From Caldicellulosiruptor diazotrophicus (GTDB lineage: Bacteria > Bacillota > Thermoanaerobacteria > Caldicellulosiruptorales > Caldicellulosiruptoraceae): 64,000 bases of DNA. A program made the translations under genes and the position numbers. Each line of letters begins with the position of its first letter. Positions within the stretch are counted from its first letter, which is position 1. Below are positions 9,732 through 18,559 of this stretch, in pieces. The stretch covers positions 486,001 through 550,000 of the forward strand of contig NZ_AP024480.1 of NCBI RefSeq assembly GCF_017347585.1, in the 5' to 3' direction. The notes below the pieces were generated by a model that saw only the letters and a program-made list of their open reading frames with translations, was not told where the DNA came from and ran no database searches.

Positions 9732-10624
9732 GAGACCAGGCACAAGGACTAAGAAATCTTGTCAGAAAAGTTGAAATTAGTGCAAATATTTCTGCCTATC
9801 AGGGTACACAATCAAAGGTTGTGACTATTACAAGTGGTAAAGGCGGTGTTGGCAAGACAAATCTTACTGTTAACATGGCAATTGCTTTGAAAAAGATGGG
9901 TAAAAGAGTACTTATAATTGATGCTGACTTGGGACTTTCAAATGTTGAAGTTTTGCTTGGAACGTCGCCAAAATACAATGTAAAAGATGTTTTGGAGGGT
10001 AAAAAAGATATTTTTTCAATTGTTGAAGAGGGGCCGCTGGGTATCAACTTTATATCAGGCGGTTCGGGGATAGTTGATCTTGCAAATTTAGATGAGGAAA
10101 GGTTATTGAGGTTAATTGAATGTGCCCAGTTGATAAATAAATCCTTTGACGTAGTTCTTATAGATACAGGTGCAGGGATTTCACGAAATGTTATGGAGTT
10201 TGTTATGATATCAGATGAAGTAATAGTAATTACAACTCCAGAACCTACCTCTATCACAGATGCTTATGCTATAATAAAGGCAATTATAGCAAGAGATTTT
10301 AATCATAAAATAAACCTTTTAGTAAACCGGGTAAATGGGGTAAAGGAAGCAGAAGAGATTTTTTTCAGGCTAAATAGTGTGATTAAAAGGTTTTTGCAAA
10401 GAGAAGTAGAATATATAGGGTATATAGAAGAAAATAGTATTGTTTCAAAATCAGTTATCAAACAGGTACCATTTATGATATCATATGAAAAGAGCAACAT
10501 TTCACGACAGGTTGAAAATGTGGCAAGAAAGATTTTAATGTCATCTGAAAGTATTGATGAAAAAAACAGGGGTGGTTTTTCACGGTTTATTGAATCAATT
10601 ATCAAAAGACTTCGTGAACAATAA
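9728..10624 (+). CDS. flhG: MinD-like ATPase FlhG (YlxH)
   Basis: 298 residues. A deviant Walker A motif SGKGGVGKTNL (about 36-46), an IDADLGLSN switch and a LIDTGAG motif identify the MinD/ParA family. The N-terminal DQAQGLRNLV helix is the FlhG element that stimulates the FlhF GTPase. It is coupled to flhF. FlhG controls flagellar number and C-ring assembly. The C-terminus contains a stretch likely to act as a membrane-targeting helix (SRFIESIIKRL). Confidence 0.95.
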   Translation: MRDQAQGLRNLVRKVEISANISAYQGTQSKVVTITSGKGGVGKTNLTVNMAIALKKMGKRVLIIDADLGLSNVEVLLGTSPKYNVKDVLEGKKDIFSIVEEGPLGINFISGGSGIVDLANLDEERLLRLIECAQLINKSFDVVLIDTGAGISRNVMEFVMISDEVIVITTPEPTSITDAYAIIKAIIARDFNHKINLLVNRVNGVKEAEEIFFRLNSVIKRFLQREVEYIGYIEENSIVSKSVIKQVPFMISYEKSNISRQVENVARKILMSSESIDEKNRGGFSRFIESIIKRLREQ

Positions 10625-10639
10625 AAGAGGGGGCTTTTT

Positions 10640-11341
10640 ATGCAAAAGATTTTCAAAGTAGGTGATAAGATTGAAATTGTCAGAATAGATAGACGCACAT
10701 GGGAAGAAAAGGATGTGCAGTATATTTCCAAAATTGCCGATATAAAAGATGACTGTTTTTATATTTTAACACCCATAAAAGAAGGAGTTTATGTGACATT
10801 TTACATTGATGAAATTTTGAGGGTGTATAAAGTTTCAAGCGATGGTGTTTGGATGTTTGACGGCGTTGTTGAGGAGAGGTTTAAAGAACCAGAATACATG
10901 GTAAAAGTCAAACAGATATCAGATGTTAGAAAAATCCAGAGAAGAATGTTTTTCAGACTTCCAGTAAATTTGGATATATTTGTTAAACTTTTAAGTCATG
11001 ATCAAATATCAAAGGAAAATAAACAAGAAGATTGGGCAGAAGAAGAGTTTTCAGAAGGAAAGATTGTAAAAGCACTTACAAAGGATATTAGCGGTGGAGG
11101 TGTATGTTTTATAGCTCAAGAAGAATTTGAAATAGGTGATATTATTTTAACCAAGATACCAATTGAACAAGAAGAACTTATCTTGAAAGCACAGATTCTT
11201 AGAAAAGAAAGGGTGCAACACCCGATGTACAGATTTATGTATGGTTGTAAATTTATTGAGGCAAGACAAAATGAAATAGACAAAATAGTCAGGTTTATTT
11301 TTGCTCAGCAACAGAAGATGAGACAAAAAGGGCTGTTATGA
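10640..11341 (+). CDS. PilZ-domain flagellar brake protein (YcgR/YpfA-like)
   Basis: 233 residues. The N-terminal half (about 5-95) fits the YcgR N-terminal beta domain. The C-terminal half is a PilZ domain with the c-di-GMP-binding arginines in RRMFFR (101-106) and the DISGGG motif (149-154). Proteins of this type bind c-di-GMP and slow the motor or block the stator. It stands between flhG and cheA, where B. subtilis has cheB, so motility here is probably under c-di-GMP control. Ligand binding is inferred from the motifs. Confidence 0.9.
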   Translation: MQKIFKVGDKIEIVRIDRRTWEEKDVQYISKIADIKDDCFYILTPIKEGVYVTFYIDEILRVYKVSSDGVWMFDGVVEERFKEPEYMVKVKQISDVRKIQRRMFFRLPVNLDIFVKLLSHDQISKENKQEDWAEEEFSEGKIVKALTKDISGGGVCFIAQEEFEIGDIILTKIPIEQEELILKAQILRKERVQHPMYRFMYGCKFIEARQNEIDKIVRFIFAQQQKMRQKGLL

Positions 11342-11395
11342 TAATAATTATTTTCAAAAAAGCCTTTCGTGCAAAAGAAGGAGAGTGATGAAAAG

Positions 11396-13396
11396 ATGGA
11401 TATGTCTCAGTATCTTGGAATGTTCATAGAAGAAGCGAGAGATCACATTCAAAGCCTTAACGACAATATGCTAAAACTTGAAGAAAACCCTGAGGATTTG
11501 CAGCTTATAAATGAGATTTTCAGATCAGCCCATACTTTAAAGGGTATGGCTGGAACAATGGGTTTTACCAACATGCAAAAACTTACACATGCAATGGAAA
11601 ATGTTCTTGCTGCTGCACGCGATGGCAAGTTAAAAGTAAATTCTAATATTATGGATATTCTTTTTAAAACAGTTGATGCGCTTGAAGCATACTTAGATGT
11701 TATAGTTGCAACAGGCACAGAAGGAAAAGAAGCAAATTTGCATCTTGTCAACGCTTTGAATGCTATTTTAGGGAAACCTGCCGAAAGCGTAACAGTTTCT
11801 TCCACCTCAAAGCCAATTAAAAAATATGAGTATGACGAATTTGTTGTAAGAGCAATAGAACGTGCGTGGAGTCAAGGGTTTAACGTTTACAAATTTGATG
11901 TTGAGCTTGACCAGAACTGTCTTTTAAAATCTGCTCGTGCATACCTTGTTTTCAGGGCAGTTGAGGAATTTGGTGAGATTATTCATTCAAAACCCTCTGT
12001 TCAGGATATTGAGGATGAAAAGTTTGATTTTGAGTTTTCTATTACTGTTATAAGCAAACAACCGATTGAAAAAATAAGAGAAAGAATTCTATCAATTTCA
12101 GAGATAAGAGAAGTAAAAGGGCTTGAGATAAAGTCTGGCGAGGTTAGCAGTGCAGAAGAAAAAGAAGAAATTGAAGAGGTGCAACAAGAGACTCCTGTCC
12201 AAGAAACTGTAAAGGTTGTACGGCAACAAAAACAAGAAACTGTGCAGAAAACAAGCAAAACAGTTAGAGTTGATATTGAAAGATTGGATGTTCTAATGAA
12301 CTTGGTAAGCGAGCTTATTATAATCAAAAGCCGTATAGAAGGACTTGCCAAAAAATATAATGATAGGCAGTACGAAGAATCTATTGAGTACTTGGAGAGA
12401 ATAACAACAAGTTTGCATGACGCTGTTATGAAGGTACGAATGGTACCAGTAGAGAGGGTATTTTCACGTTTTCCCAGGATGATGAGGGATTTGGCAAGAG
12501 AACTTGGAAAGGAATTTGAACTTGTAATGTCTGGTGAAGATACAGAGGTTGATAGGACTATTGTGGATGAACTTGGTGACCCGCTCATTCATCTTCTGAG
12601 AAATGCTGCTGACCATGGGATAGAGGACCCTGATGAAAGGGTCAAAACTGGTAAATCAAGGAGCGGAGTTATTAAACTTTCGGCTTATCATGATGGAAAC
12701 AATGTTGTTATTGAAGTAGAGGATGATGGTAAAGGAATTGATTTGGAAAAGGTAAAGCAAAAAGCGATAGAAAAGGGACTTTTGAAAGAAGACCAGATAG
12801 AATTGTCAGACCAGGAAATAATAGATTTTTTGTTCATGCCGAGCTTTTCAACAAAAGACAAGGTTACAAATCTTTCTGGACGTGGGGTTGGACTTGATGT
12901 TGTAAAGACCAAAATTGAACAGCTTGGTGGAATGGTTGAGGTAAAGACACAGAAAGGAAAAGGAACAAAGTTTATTATAAGACTTCCGTTGACTCTTGCT
13001 ATCATTCAGGCATTGCTTGTTACTGTACATGATGAGATATATGCAATTCCTGTTGCATCAATCAGAGAGATTGTGGATGTTGCAAAAGAGGATATAAAGA
13101 TTGTTCAAAAGGGAAAAGAGATAATCATGCTGAGAAATCAGGTGATTCCAATAAAGCATTTACATTCCATTGTGGGGTTAGAGCCAGTTCTTGACAAGAA
13201 GAAATTTACTGTTGTAATAGTAAGACGTGGTGAAAAGCTGACAGGAATCATTGTTGACAGGCTTTTAGGGCAGCAGGATATTGTTATAAAATCTCTTGGA
13301 AAGTATTTAGAGGGAATTAGGCTCATATCTGGTGCAACAATACTTGGCGATGGGTCTGTTGCTATGATACTTGATCCGAACATGTTAACAGTGTAA
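11396..13396 (+). CDS. cheA: Chemotaxis histidine kinase CheA
   Basis: 666 residues from the ATG at 11396; a GTG at 11369 is in frame but overlaps the ribosome-binding region. Domains in order: P1 Hpt with phosphoryl His46 (FRSAHTLKG); P2-like CheY-binding region (about 150-240); acidic/Gln linker; P3 dimerisation (about 280-345); P4 HATPase with HLLRNAADHGIE, DDGKGID and GRGVGLDVV; P5 CheW-like C-terminus. It autophosphorylates with receptor input and passes phosphate to CheY. Confidence 0.97.
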   Translation: MDMSQYLGMFIEEARDHIQSLNDNMLKLEENPEDLQLINEIFRSAHTLKGMAGTMGFTNMQKLTHAMENVLAAARDGKLKVNSNIMDILFKTVDALEAYLDVIVATGTEGKEANLHLVNALNAILGKPAESVTVSSTSKPIKKYEYDEFVVRAIERAWSQGFNVYKFDVELDQNCLLKSARAYLVFRAVEEFGEIIHSKPSVQDIEDEKFDFEFSITVISKQPIEKIRERILSISEIREVKGLEIKSGEVSSAEEKEEIEEVQQETPVQETVKVVRQQKQETVQKTSKTVRVDIERLDVLMNLVSELIIIKSRIEGLAKKYNDRQYEESIEYLERITTSLHDAVMKVRMVPVERVFSRFPRMMRDLARELGKEFELVMSGEDTEVDRTIVDELGDPLIHLLRNAADHGIEDPDERVKTGKSRSGVIKLSAYHDGNNVVIEVEDDGKGIDLEKVKQKAIEKGLLKEDQIELSDQEIIDFLFMPSFSTKDKVTNLSGRGVGLDVVKTKIEQLGGMVEVKTQKGKGTKFIIRLPLTLAIIQALLVTVHDEIYAIPVASIREIVDVAKEDIKIVQKGKEIIMLRNQVIPIKHLHSIVGLEPVLDKKKFTVVIVRRGEKLTGIIVDRLLGQQDIVIKSLGKYLEGIRLISGATILGDGSVAMILDPNMLTV

Positions 13397-13424
13397 GAAA
13401 AAAGTATAGAGGTGAAAAGAGAAG

Positions 13425-13847
13425 ATGGAACAATATTTAGTTTTCAGGCTTGCAAATGAACATTATGGGTTGAGTGTGAACAATATAGAAAACATAGAAA
13501 AGATTATGCCGATAACTAGAGTACCTCATACAAAGGAGTATGTGAAAGGAGTTATAAATCTTCGTGGTGAGATTGTACCAGTTATAGACCTTCGTGAAAA
13601 GATTGATGTTGAGAAAGAGGCGTTTAGTGAGGAGACAAGAATTTTGATTGTTAACTGGAAAGGCGAGTTCAAAGTAGGACTTATAATTGACGAGGTTTTA
13701 GATGTGGTATATCTTACCAAAGAAGATTTTGATCAGGCAACAAGAGACAGGAACGAGTTTAAGTTTTCTATTGCAAAGTATAACGGCTTGCTCATAAACA
13801 TCATCAACCTTGAAGATGTGCTTTTTGAAAAAGCCGAGGAGGTTTAA
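13425..13847 (+). CDS. cheW: Chemotaxis coupling protein CheW
   Basis: 140 residues, a single CheW domain with YGLSVNNIENIEKI near the start, the GVINLRGEIVPVIDLR core (about 42-57) and GLIIDEVLDVV. It links chemoreceptors to CheA. It follows cheA after 28 bases and precedes cheC. A second cheW lies at 51465 in another operon. Confidence 0.96.
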   Translation: MEQYLVFRLANEHYGLSVNNIENIEKIMPITRVPHTKEYVKGVINLRGEIVPVIDLREKIDVEKEAFSEETRILIVNWKGEFKVGLIIDEVLDVVYLTKEDFDQATRDRNEFKFSIAKYNGLLINIINLEDVLFEKAEEV

Positions 13848-13852
13848 TTTTT

Positions 13853-14470
13853 ATGAATTTGTCAAACAGCGAAATAAACGAAATGTATTTAGATGTATTA
13901 AAAGAACTTGGGAACATAGGAACAGGTAATGCAGTGTCAGCTCTTGCCATGATGATAGGTAGAAAAATAAACATGAAGGTTCCTGTTGTAAAGATGGTAA
14001 AACTCCAAGAAGTTCCAGAAATTCTTGGCGGAGCAGAGATACCCGTAGTTGGAATATTATTGAACGTGGAAGGCGACATAGAAGGATTTATAATGTTTGT
14101 GATGTCTCAAGCATCAGCTCACCTTCTTGTTAACATGTTAATGGGTACAACTTTAAATGGATACAATGAATTTACTGACATAGAAAAGTCTGCTTTGATG
14201 GAGATCGGAAACATTTTAGCTGGGGCATATTTAACAGCACTATCAACTCTTACAGGTTTTAAGATGATTCAGTCTGTTCCCCAGCTTGCTGAGGATATGG
14301 CAGGTGCAATTTTAAGCTTTCCTGCTATTCAGTTTGGCGAGACAGGGGACACTGCTCTTTATATCGAAACAGAGATTTTTGAAGAAAGCAGTAGGATTGT
14401 TGCTGATTTTTTCCTTATACCAACAATAGAGTCATATAAAAAAATGTTAAAGGCACTGGGAGTAGCATAA
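13853..14470 (+). CDS. cheC: CheY-P phosphatase CheC
   Basis: 205 residues. Both CheC active-site signatures are present: E18/N21 in LKELGNIGTGNAVSAL and E117/N120 in LMEIGNILAGAYLTAL. CheC hydrolyses CheY-P and binds CheD, forming the CheC-CheD-CheY-P adaptation loop known from B. subtilis. cheD follows after 3 bases, supporting joint function. Confidence 0.96.
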   Translation: MNLSNSEINEMYLDVLKELGNIGTGNAVSALAMMIGRKINMKVPVVKMVKLQEVPEILGGAEIPVVGILLNVEGDIEGFIMFVMSQASAHLLVNMLMGTTLNGYNEFTDIEKSALMEIGNILAGAYLTALSTLTGFKMIQSVPQLAEDMAGAILSFPAIQFGETGDTALYIETEIFEESSRIVADFFLIPTIESYKKMLKALGVA

Positions 14471-14473
14471 AAG

Positions 14474-14956
14474 ATGATGGAGATTATAAAAGTAGGCATG
14501 GCAGATTTAAATGTTACTGGTTATCCAAATGCGCTTACCACACTTGGACTTGGTTCTTGCGTTGGGGTGTGTATATACGACACAAAGACAAAGATAATAG
14601 GAATGATACATATTATGCTTCCTTACAGCTGGGGTGTAAAAAATAATACTAATCCTGCGAAGTTTGCGGATACAGGTATACCCCTACTCATAGAGAAAAT
14701 GGAAGAGCTTGGTGCTACGAAAAAAAATATGGTTTCCAAACTTGCAGGTGGAGCTCAGATGTTTGAAGTAACACGTTCTGAGTTTATGAACATTGGAAAA
14801 AGAAACGTAGATGCTGCCAAAAAAGTTTTATATGAACAAAATATACCTATTGTAGCAGAAGATACTGGAGGAAATTATGGTAGAACTATTATATTTTACT
14901 CTGAAGATGGTAGGCTTGAAATAAAAACAATTGGCAAGGGGACAAAAACAATTTAA
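14474..14956 (+). CDS. cheD: Chemoreceptor glutamine deamidase CheD
   Basis: 160 residues. The catalytic Cys29 lies in LGLGSCVGVCIYD and the catalytic His46 in IGMIHIMLP. CheD deamidates receptor glutamines and is sequestered by CheC. Start is ATG 14474, with a second ATG next to it at 14477. It lies directly after cheC and before a small membrane gene and sigD. Confidence 0.96.
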   Translation: MMEIIKVGMADLNVTGYPNALTTLGLGSCVGVCIYDTKTKIIGMIHIMLPYSWGVKNNTNPAKFADTGIPLLIEKMEELGATKKNMVSKLAGGAQMFEVTRSEFMNIGKRNVDAAKKVLYEQNIPIVAEDTGGNYGRTIIFYSEDGRLEIKTIGKGTKTI

Positions 14957-14973
14957 AGGAGAAGACTTGAAAG

Positions 14974-15165
14974 TTGAAAGGGGAGCAATTATTACCTGAG
15001 ATTTTAGCGCTTGTAGGTGGGAGTATAGTTCTTGTTACATGTCTTTTTACAAAAAAATCCGGAGATTATACATTTTTTGCAACTGCTTTAGTGTCGATTA
15101 TAGGTTATGTGTTTGGAAGTATAATAATGAGTTTATTGAATGACAACAAGGACCATAATCCTTGA
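14974..15165 (+). CDS. Small two-helix membrane protein between cheD and sigD
   Basis: 63 residues from a TTG start about 12 bases after AAAGGAG. Two hydrophobic segments (about 8-26 and 32-54) are joined by a polar turn (TKKSGDYT), and the end is charged (NDNKDHNP). I do not recognise a family. Its tight position between cheD and sigD suggests a real gene co-transcribed with motility genes. It could be a small regulator or a structural membrane peptide; the sequence does not say which. Confidence 0.6.
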   Translation: MKGEQLLPEILALVGGSIVLVTCLFTKKSGDYTFFATALVSIIGYVFGSIIMSLLNDNKDHNP

Positions 15166-15188
15166 GTAGTTGAGAGGTACGAATAGGT

Positions 15189-15929
15189 ATGGATGATGCA
15201 TTTTTGTGGGAGAAGTTTACAAAGACAAAAGACCCTAAGATAAAAGAACAGCTTATAATAAAATATATGCCACTTGTAAAGCTTGTAGCTGGCAGGATGG
15301 CCATTTATTTTGGTGGCAATGTTGAATATGACGATTTGGTAAGTTATGGTTCGATTGGTCTTCTTGATGCAATAGAGAAGTTTGATAGTCAAAAAGGAGT
15401 CAAATTTGAGACATACGCTTATACAAGAATAAAAGGAGCAATAATTGACTGTGTTAGAAGTCAAGACTTTTTGCCCAGAAGCATTCGACAGAAAGCAAAA
15501 GAGATAGAAAGAGCGTACATTGAGATAGAAAAAGAAGGTAAAACACCGACAGTTCAGGAAGTTGCCAAGAGAATTGGGATTTCGATTGATGAACTTCAGA
15601 AACTGCAAGAAAAGATATCCAGTGGTATGATTATTTCACTGGAAAGTTTCTTGGAACAGAACTATGAAAGCAAAATTGGCGGACTTGAAGATTTTGTGTC
15701 TCAGCCGGAACATTTTATAGAGAATGAAGAGCTCAGAGAAGTCTTGAGACAACAGATAGATAGTCTTATGGAGAATGAAAGGATGGTGATAGTGCTTTAT
15801 TACTATGAAGATCTTAGCATAAAAGAGATAGCAAAAATCCTGGGTGTATCTGAGTCACGTGTTAGTCAGCTTCACACACGAGCACTTTTAAAACTCAGAA
15901 GTGCGTTACAAAAGTATTTGGAAAAGTAG
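15189..15929 (+). CDS. sigD: Flagellar sigma factor SigD (FliA/WhiG family, sigma-28)
   Basis: 246 residues. Sigma region 2 contains YDDLVSYGSIGLLDAIEKFD and FETYAYTRIKGAIID; region 3 is about 90-150; region 4 ends with the helix-turn-helix LSIKEIAKILGVSESRVSQLHTRAL. It directs RNA polymerase to late flagellar and chemotaxis promoters once hook assembly is complete. Placement inside the long operon, near its end, matches B. subtilis. No anti-sigma FlgM gene is in this window. Confidence 0.97.
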   Translation: MDDAFLWEKFTKTKDPKIKEQLIIKYMPLVKLVAGRMAIYFGGNVEYDDLVSYGSIGLLDAIEKFDSQKGVKFETYAYTRIKGAIIDCVRSQDFLPRSIRQKAKEIERAYIEIEKEGKTPTVQEVAKRIGISIDELQKLQEKISSGMIISLESFLEQNYESKIGGLEDFVSQPEHFIENEELREVLRQQIDSLMENERMVIVLYYYEDLSIKEIAKILGVSESRVSQLHTRALLKLRSALQKYLEK

Positions 15930-15963
15930 TATTTATTTTTTGCGGGGAAAGGGGTACATTAAA

Positions 15964-17349
15964 ATGTCAAATGAACAAAAGGTTGATATAAAGGTTATGG
16001 TGACATCTGATAGATTAAAAGCAAGTATAGTGCTTATACAGAATCAAAATGGTATAGATTTGACATATGAAAATGTGATGAATAAATTGAGAGAAAATAA
16101 AATTACATTTGGGATAGATGAAGAAGCCATAAAGAAGATTATTGAAAATCCTATTTTTGGGACACCTGTTGTGGTAGCTCAAGGAAAGCCGCCTGGTAAA
16201 CCTGTGGATGGCAAGCTTATATACCACTTTGATGTCAAACGTGAGATAAGACCCAAAGAACTTCCTGATGGAAGAGTAGATTACAAGGACTTAGGAATTG
16301 TCCAGAATGTGCGAAAAGATGATGTTCTTGTCACGATGATAGATCCAATTGATGGAGAAAATGGTATGGATGTTTTTGGAGGGGTGATAAGAGGGCAAAA
16401 AGGTAGGAAGTTAAATCTCCCAAGGGGGAAAAATACATACATAGATTCTGACGGTCATACATTAAAAGCTGCGTGCGATGGTCAGGTGTGCATAATTGAT
16501 GGAAAGGTTACAGTATTAAATACATTGGAGATTAACTCTGATATAGACAATTCAACGGGTAACATAAACTTTGTTGGTAATATTCACATAAAAGGAAGTG
16601 TGCTTTCTGGGTTTAAGGTTGTTGCTGAGGGGAATATAGAGGTAGATGGTATTGTCGAGGCAGCTGAAATTGAGGCAAAAGGAAATGTAGTACTGCACAA
16701 AGGAATAACAGGTATGGGTAAGGGCAGAGTTATTGCCGGCAAGAGTGTTTTTGCAAAGTTTATTGAGAATGCTACTGTTGTTGCTGGAGAAGATGTTCAG
16801 GCAGAAGCAATTGTTCATAGTGACATAAAGTGCGGTAATAAACTTGTACTTGTTGGCAGGAAAGCTTCTATTGTTGGTGGGTCTTGTAAGGTTGGTAAAG
16901 AGGTTGAAGCAAAAGTGATAGGTTCGTATCTTTCTACTGTTACTGAAATAGAAGTTGGGGTTGATCCTATTATGTTGGAAAGGTACAGAGAGATAAAAAA
17001 AGAGATGTCAGAGTTAAGAGAAAACATAAAAAAATGTGATCAAGGAATTGAGGTTCTGAAAAAGATAGAAGCAGCAGGTCTTTTAACAGATGAGAAAAGA
17101 GAGATGCTTCAAAAATTTACAAGGTCAAAGATAACAGCATCAGAAAGATTAAAAACATTGCAGAGTGAATTTGAAGAAATTGAAAAGCGACTTGAGGAGA
17201 GAAACGAAGGGATTGTTAAGGTTCAGGATACAGTATATCCAGGGGTTAAGATAACAATAGGGAATGTATGTAAACTTATAAAAGAACCAGTAAAATATTG
17301 TAAGATTTATAGAGAGGATGCAGATATAAAGATAGCACCATATGCTTAA
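15964..17349 (+). CDS. FapA/DUF342 family polymer-binding protein
   Basis: 461 residues from ATG 15964, preceded by GGGGAAAGGGGT; a longer in-frame ATG at 15901 overlaps sigD and is less likely. The DUF342 beta-solenoid (about 70-340) has repeated Gly/Val-rich turns (for example GNIHIKGSVLSGFKVVAEGNIEVDG). It is followed by a predicted coiled coil (about 340-415, MLERYREIKKEMSELRENI). Proteins of this family occur in many Clostridia flagellar operons. The biochemical role is unclear. Confidence 0.85.
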   Translation: MSNEQKVDIKVMVTSDRLKASIVLIQNQNGIDLTYENVMNKLRENKITFGIDEEAIKKIIENPIFGTPVVVAQGKPPGKPVDGKLIYHFDVKREIRPKELPDGRVDYKDLGIVQNVRKDDVLVTMIDPIDGENGMDVFGGVIRGQKGRKLNLPRGKNTYIDSDGHTLKAACDGQVCIIDGKVTVLNTLEINSDIDNSTGNINFVGNIHIKGSVLSGFKVVAEGNIEVDGIVEAAEIEAKGNVVLHKGITGMGKGRVIAGKSVFAKFIENATVVAGEDVQAEAIVHSDIKCGNKLVLVGRKASIVGGSCKVGKEVEAKVIGSYLSTVTEIEVGVDPIMLERYREIKKEMSELRENIKKCDQGIEVLKKIEAAGLLTDEKREMLQKFTRSKITASERLKTLQSEFEEIEKRLEERNEGIVKVQDTVYPGVKITIGNVCKLIKEPVKYCKIYREDADIKIAPYA

Positions 17350-17398
17350 AGATAACTATATTTAGAATTTCCTTGGAAATAAAAGGAGATGAAAGAAA

Positions 17399-17662
17399 AT
17401 GAATATAAGACCAATTGATGTAAAGATTTTGTACCCAAAATCGACAGAGGTGTCACAGGTTGTGCTTAGTGAGCAACAGAAAGAGAATATGTTAAAACAC
17501 ATAAATAGCCAGAAAAACCAGTCAAAGGTATATGAAGATTTGAGAAGGGTTAGAGAAAAGGAGAATGTATCTGAAATTAGGTTTACACAAAAACAAGAAA
17601 AAGAAAAACAGGAATCTAAGAAATCCAAAAAGCAACAGAAGGGATTTGATATTAGAATATAA
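17399..17662 (+). CDS. Small charged protein of the flagellar operon
   Basis: 87 residues, starting at ATG 17399 after AAAGGAGATGAAAGAA. The N-terminus MNIRPIDVKILYPKSTEVS is followed by a long Lys/Glu/Gln-rich helix (about 22-80) ending GFDIRI. There is no membrane segment. Similar short proteins of unknown role often sit in this place in clostridial flagellar operons. It may be an adaptor or RNA- or protein-binding helix; nothing in the sequence decides. Confidence 0.6.
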   Translation: MNIRPIDVKILYPKSTEVSQVVLSEQQKENMLKHINSQKNQSKVYEDLRRVREKENVSEIRFTQKQEKEKQESKKSKKQQKGFDIRI

Positions 17663-17693
17663 AGTTTTGTGTTAAGGAGAAGATAAGAAGAAA

Positions 17694-18224
17694 ATGGATG
17701 CCTATGTAATATTATTTATATTTTTTGGGTTAATTGTAGTATTGTGGTCGCTGAGGTTGTTAAAAAAGGATATAGAAAGAGGAGAGAAGATTTTACATGA
17801 ATCAGAAAAGGCTCAAAAAACTCTTTCACAGCTTTTGAATGAAGCCATTGAGACTATTGAAGAATTAGATAATTTTGGTGAATATATTATTGAAAGAATA
17901 GAAAACAAGGTAAGATGGGCCAAAGGTGAGATCTTAGACATTGAAAAAGTGCCAATCAAAGGTAATACTGAGCATCTAAACACTGAAAAAAAAGTTGAAA
18001 AAACGAACGAAACAAAAACTTATGCACAAAAAGAAGATTTTATTGAACATGTAAATGATATGCGAAAAAATGAGAGCAAAAAACAGTCAAAAGAAGAGCT
18101 TTACAGAAAAGCAGTTGATCTTTACAAACAGGGGTATACAGTAGATGAGATTGCATCGATCTTAAATATTGGCAAGGGTGAAGCAAAACTTGCTATAAGA
18201 ATAGTTGGGAGGGAGAGAAGCTGA
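17694..18224 (+). CDS. Membrane-anchored coiled-coil protein, SwrB-like (DUF6115-type)
   Basis: 176 residues. One N-terminal membrane segment (about 3-21) is followed by a coiled coil (about 22-75), a variable charged linker, and a C-terminal helix-turn-helix-like module (about 138-172, YKQGYTVDEIASILNIGKGEAKL). The architecture and its place in the sigD-distal end of the operon recall B. subtilis SwrB (YlxL), encoded just after sigD, which activates flagellar export. Homology to SwrB is inferred from architecture and synteny, not from strong identity. Confidence 0.65.
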   Translation: MDAYVILFIFFGLIVVLWSLRLLKKDIERGEKILHESEKAQKTLSQLLNEAIETIEELDNFGEYIIERIENKVRWAKGEILDIEKVPIKGNTEHLNTEKKVEKTNETKTYAQKEDFIEHVNDMRKNESKKQSKEELYRKAVDLYKQGYTVDEIASILNIGKGEAKLAIRIVGRERS

Positions 18225-18238
18225 GGTGGTACAAGTTT

Positions 18239-18541
18239 TTGTTGCTGGGGATAGGAATTGGATGGATACTTGGTGTTTGTGCAATGTATTTTATCACTAT
18301 TTCGAACGCTAAAGAAGTTTTACCAAATCTTAATAGTACGGTGGACATTTATATTGACAATATTGAAAACATTGCAGATGTTCTTTACCGAAATGGAGTT
18401 ATTCAGGACAAAGAGTCGTTTGAAAGGTTTTTAAAAAGCAAAAATCTAAATTCTAACTTATTGGTGGGGCGAAGGATACAATTTTTGAGAGCAATGACAT
18501 ATGAAGAGATTTTTGAAGCAGTATATAATAGTCATAAGTAA
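18239..18541 (+). CDS. Membrane protein with a lone MltG/YceG-type N-terminal module
   Basis: 100 residues from TTG 18239, which has a GAGGTGG site nine bases upstream. A CTG at 18221 would overlap the previous stop as CTGA and give the N-terminus LRWYKF, also plausible. One membrane helix is followed by IADVLYRNGVIQDKESFERFL and a C-terminal MTYEEIFEAV. These resemble the LysM-like region ahead of the catalytic domain in MltG endolytic transglycosylases. No catalytic domain follows, so an enzyme role is unlikely. Confidence 0.6.
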   Translation: MLLGIGIGWILGVCAMYFITISNAKEVLPNLNSTVDIYIDNIENIADVLYRNGVIQDKESFERFLKSKNLNSNLLVGRRIQFLRAMTYEEIFEAVYNSHK

Positions 18542-18559
18542 AGCAAGCGGGGTTAGAAG

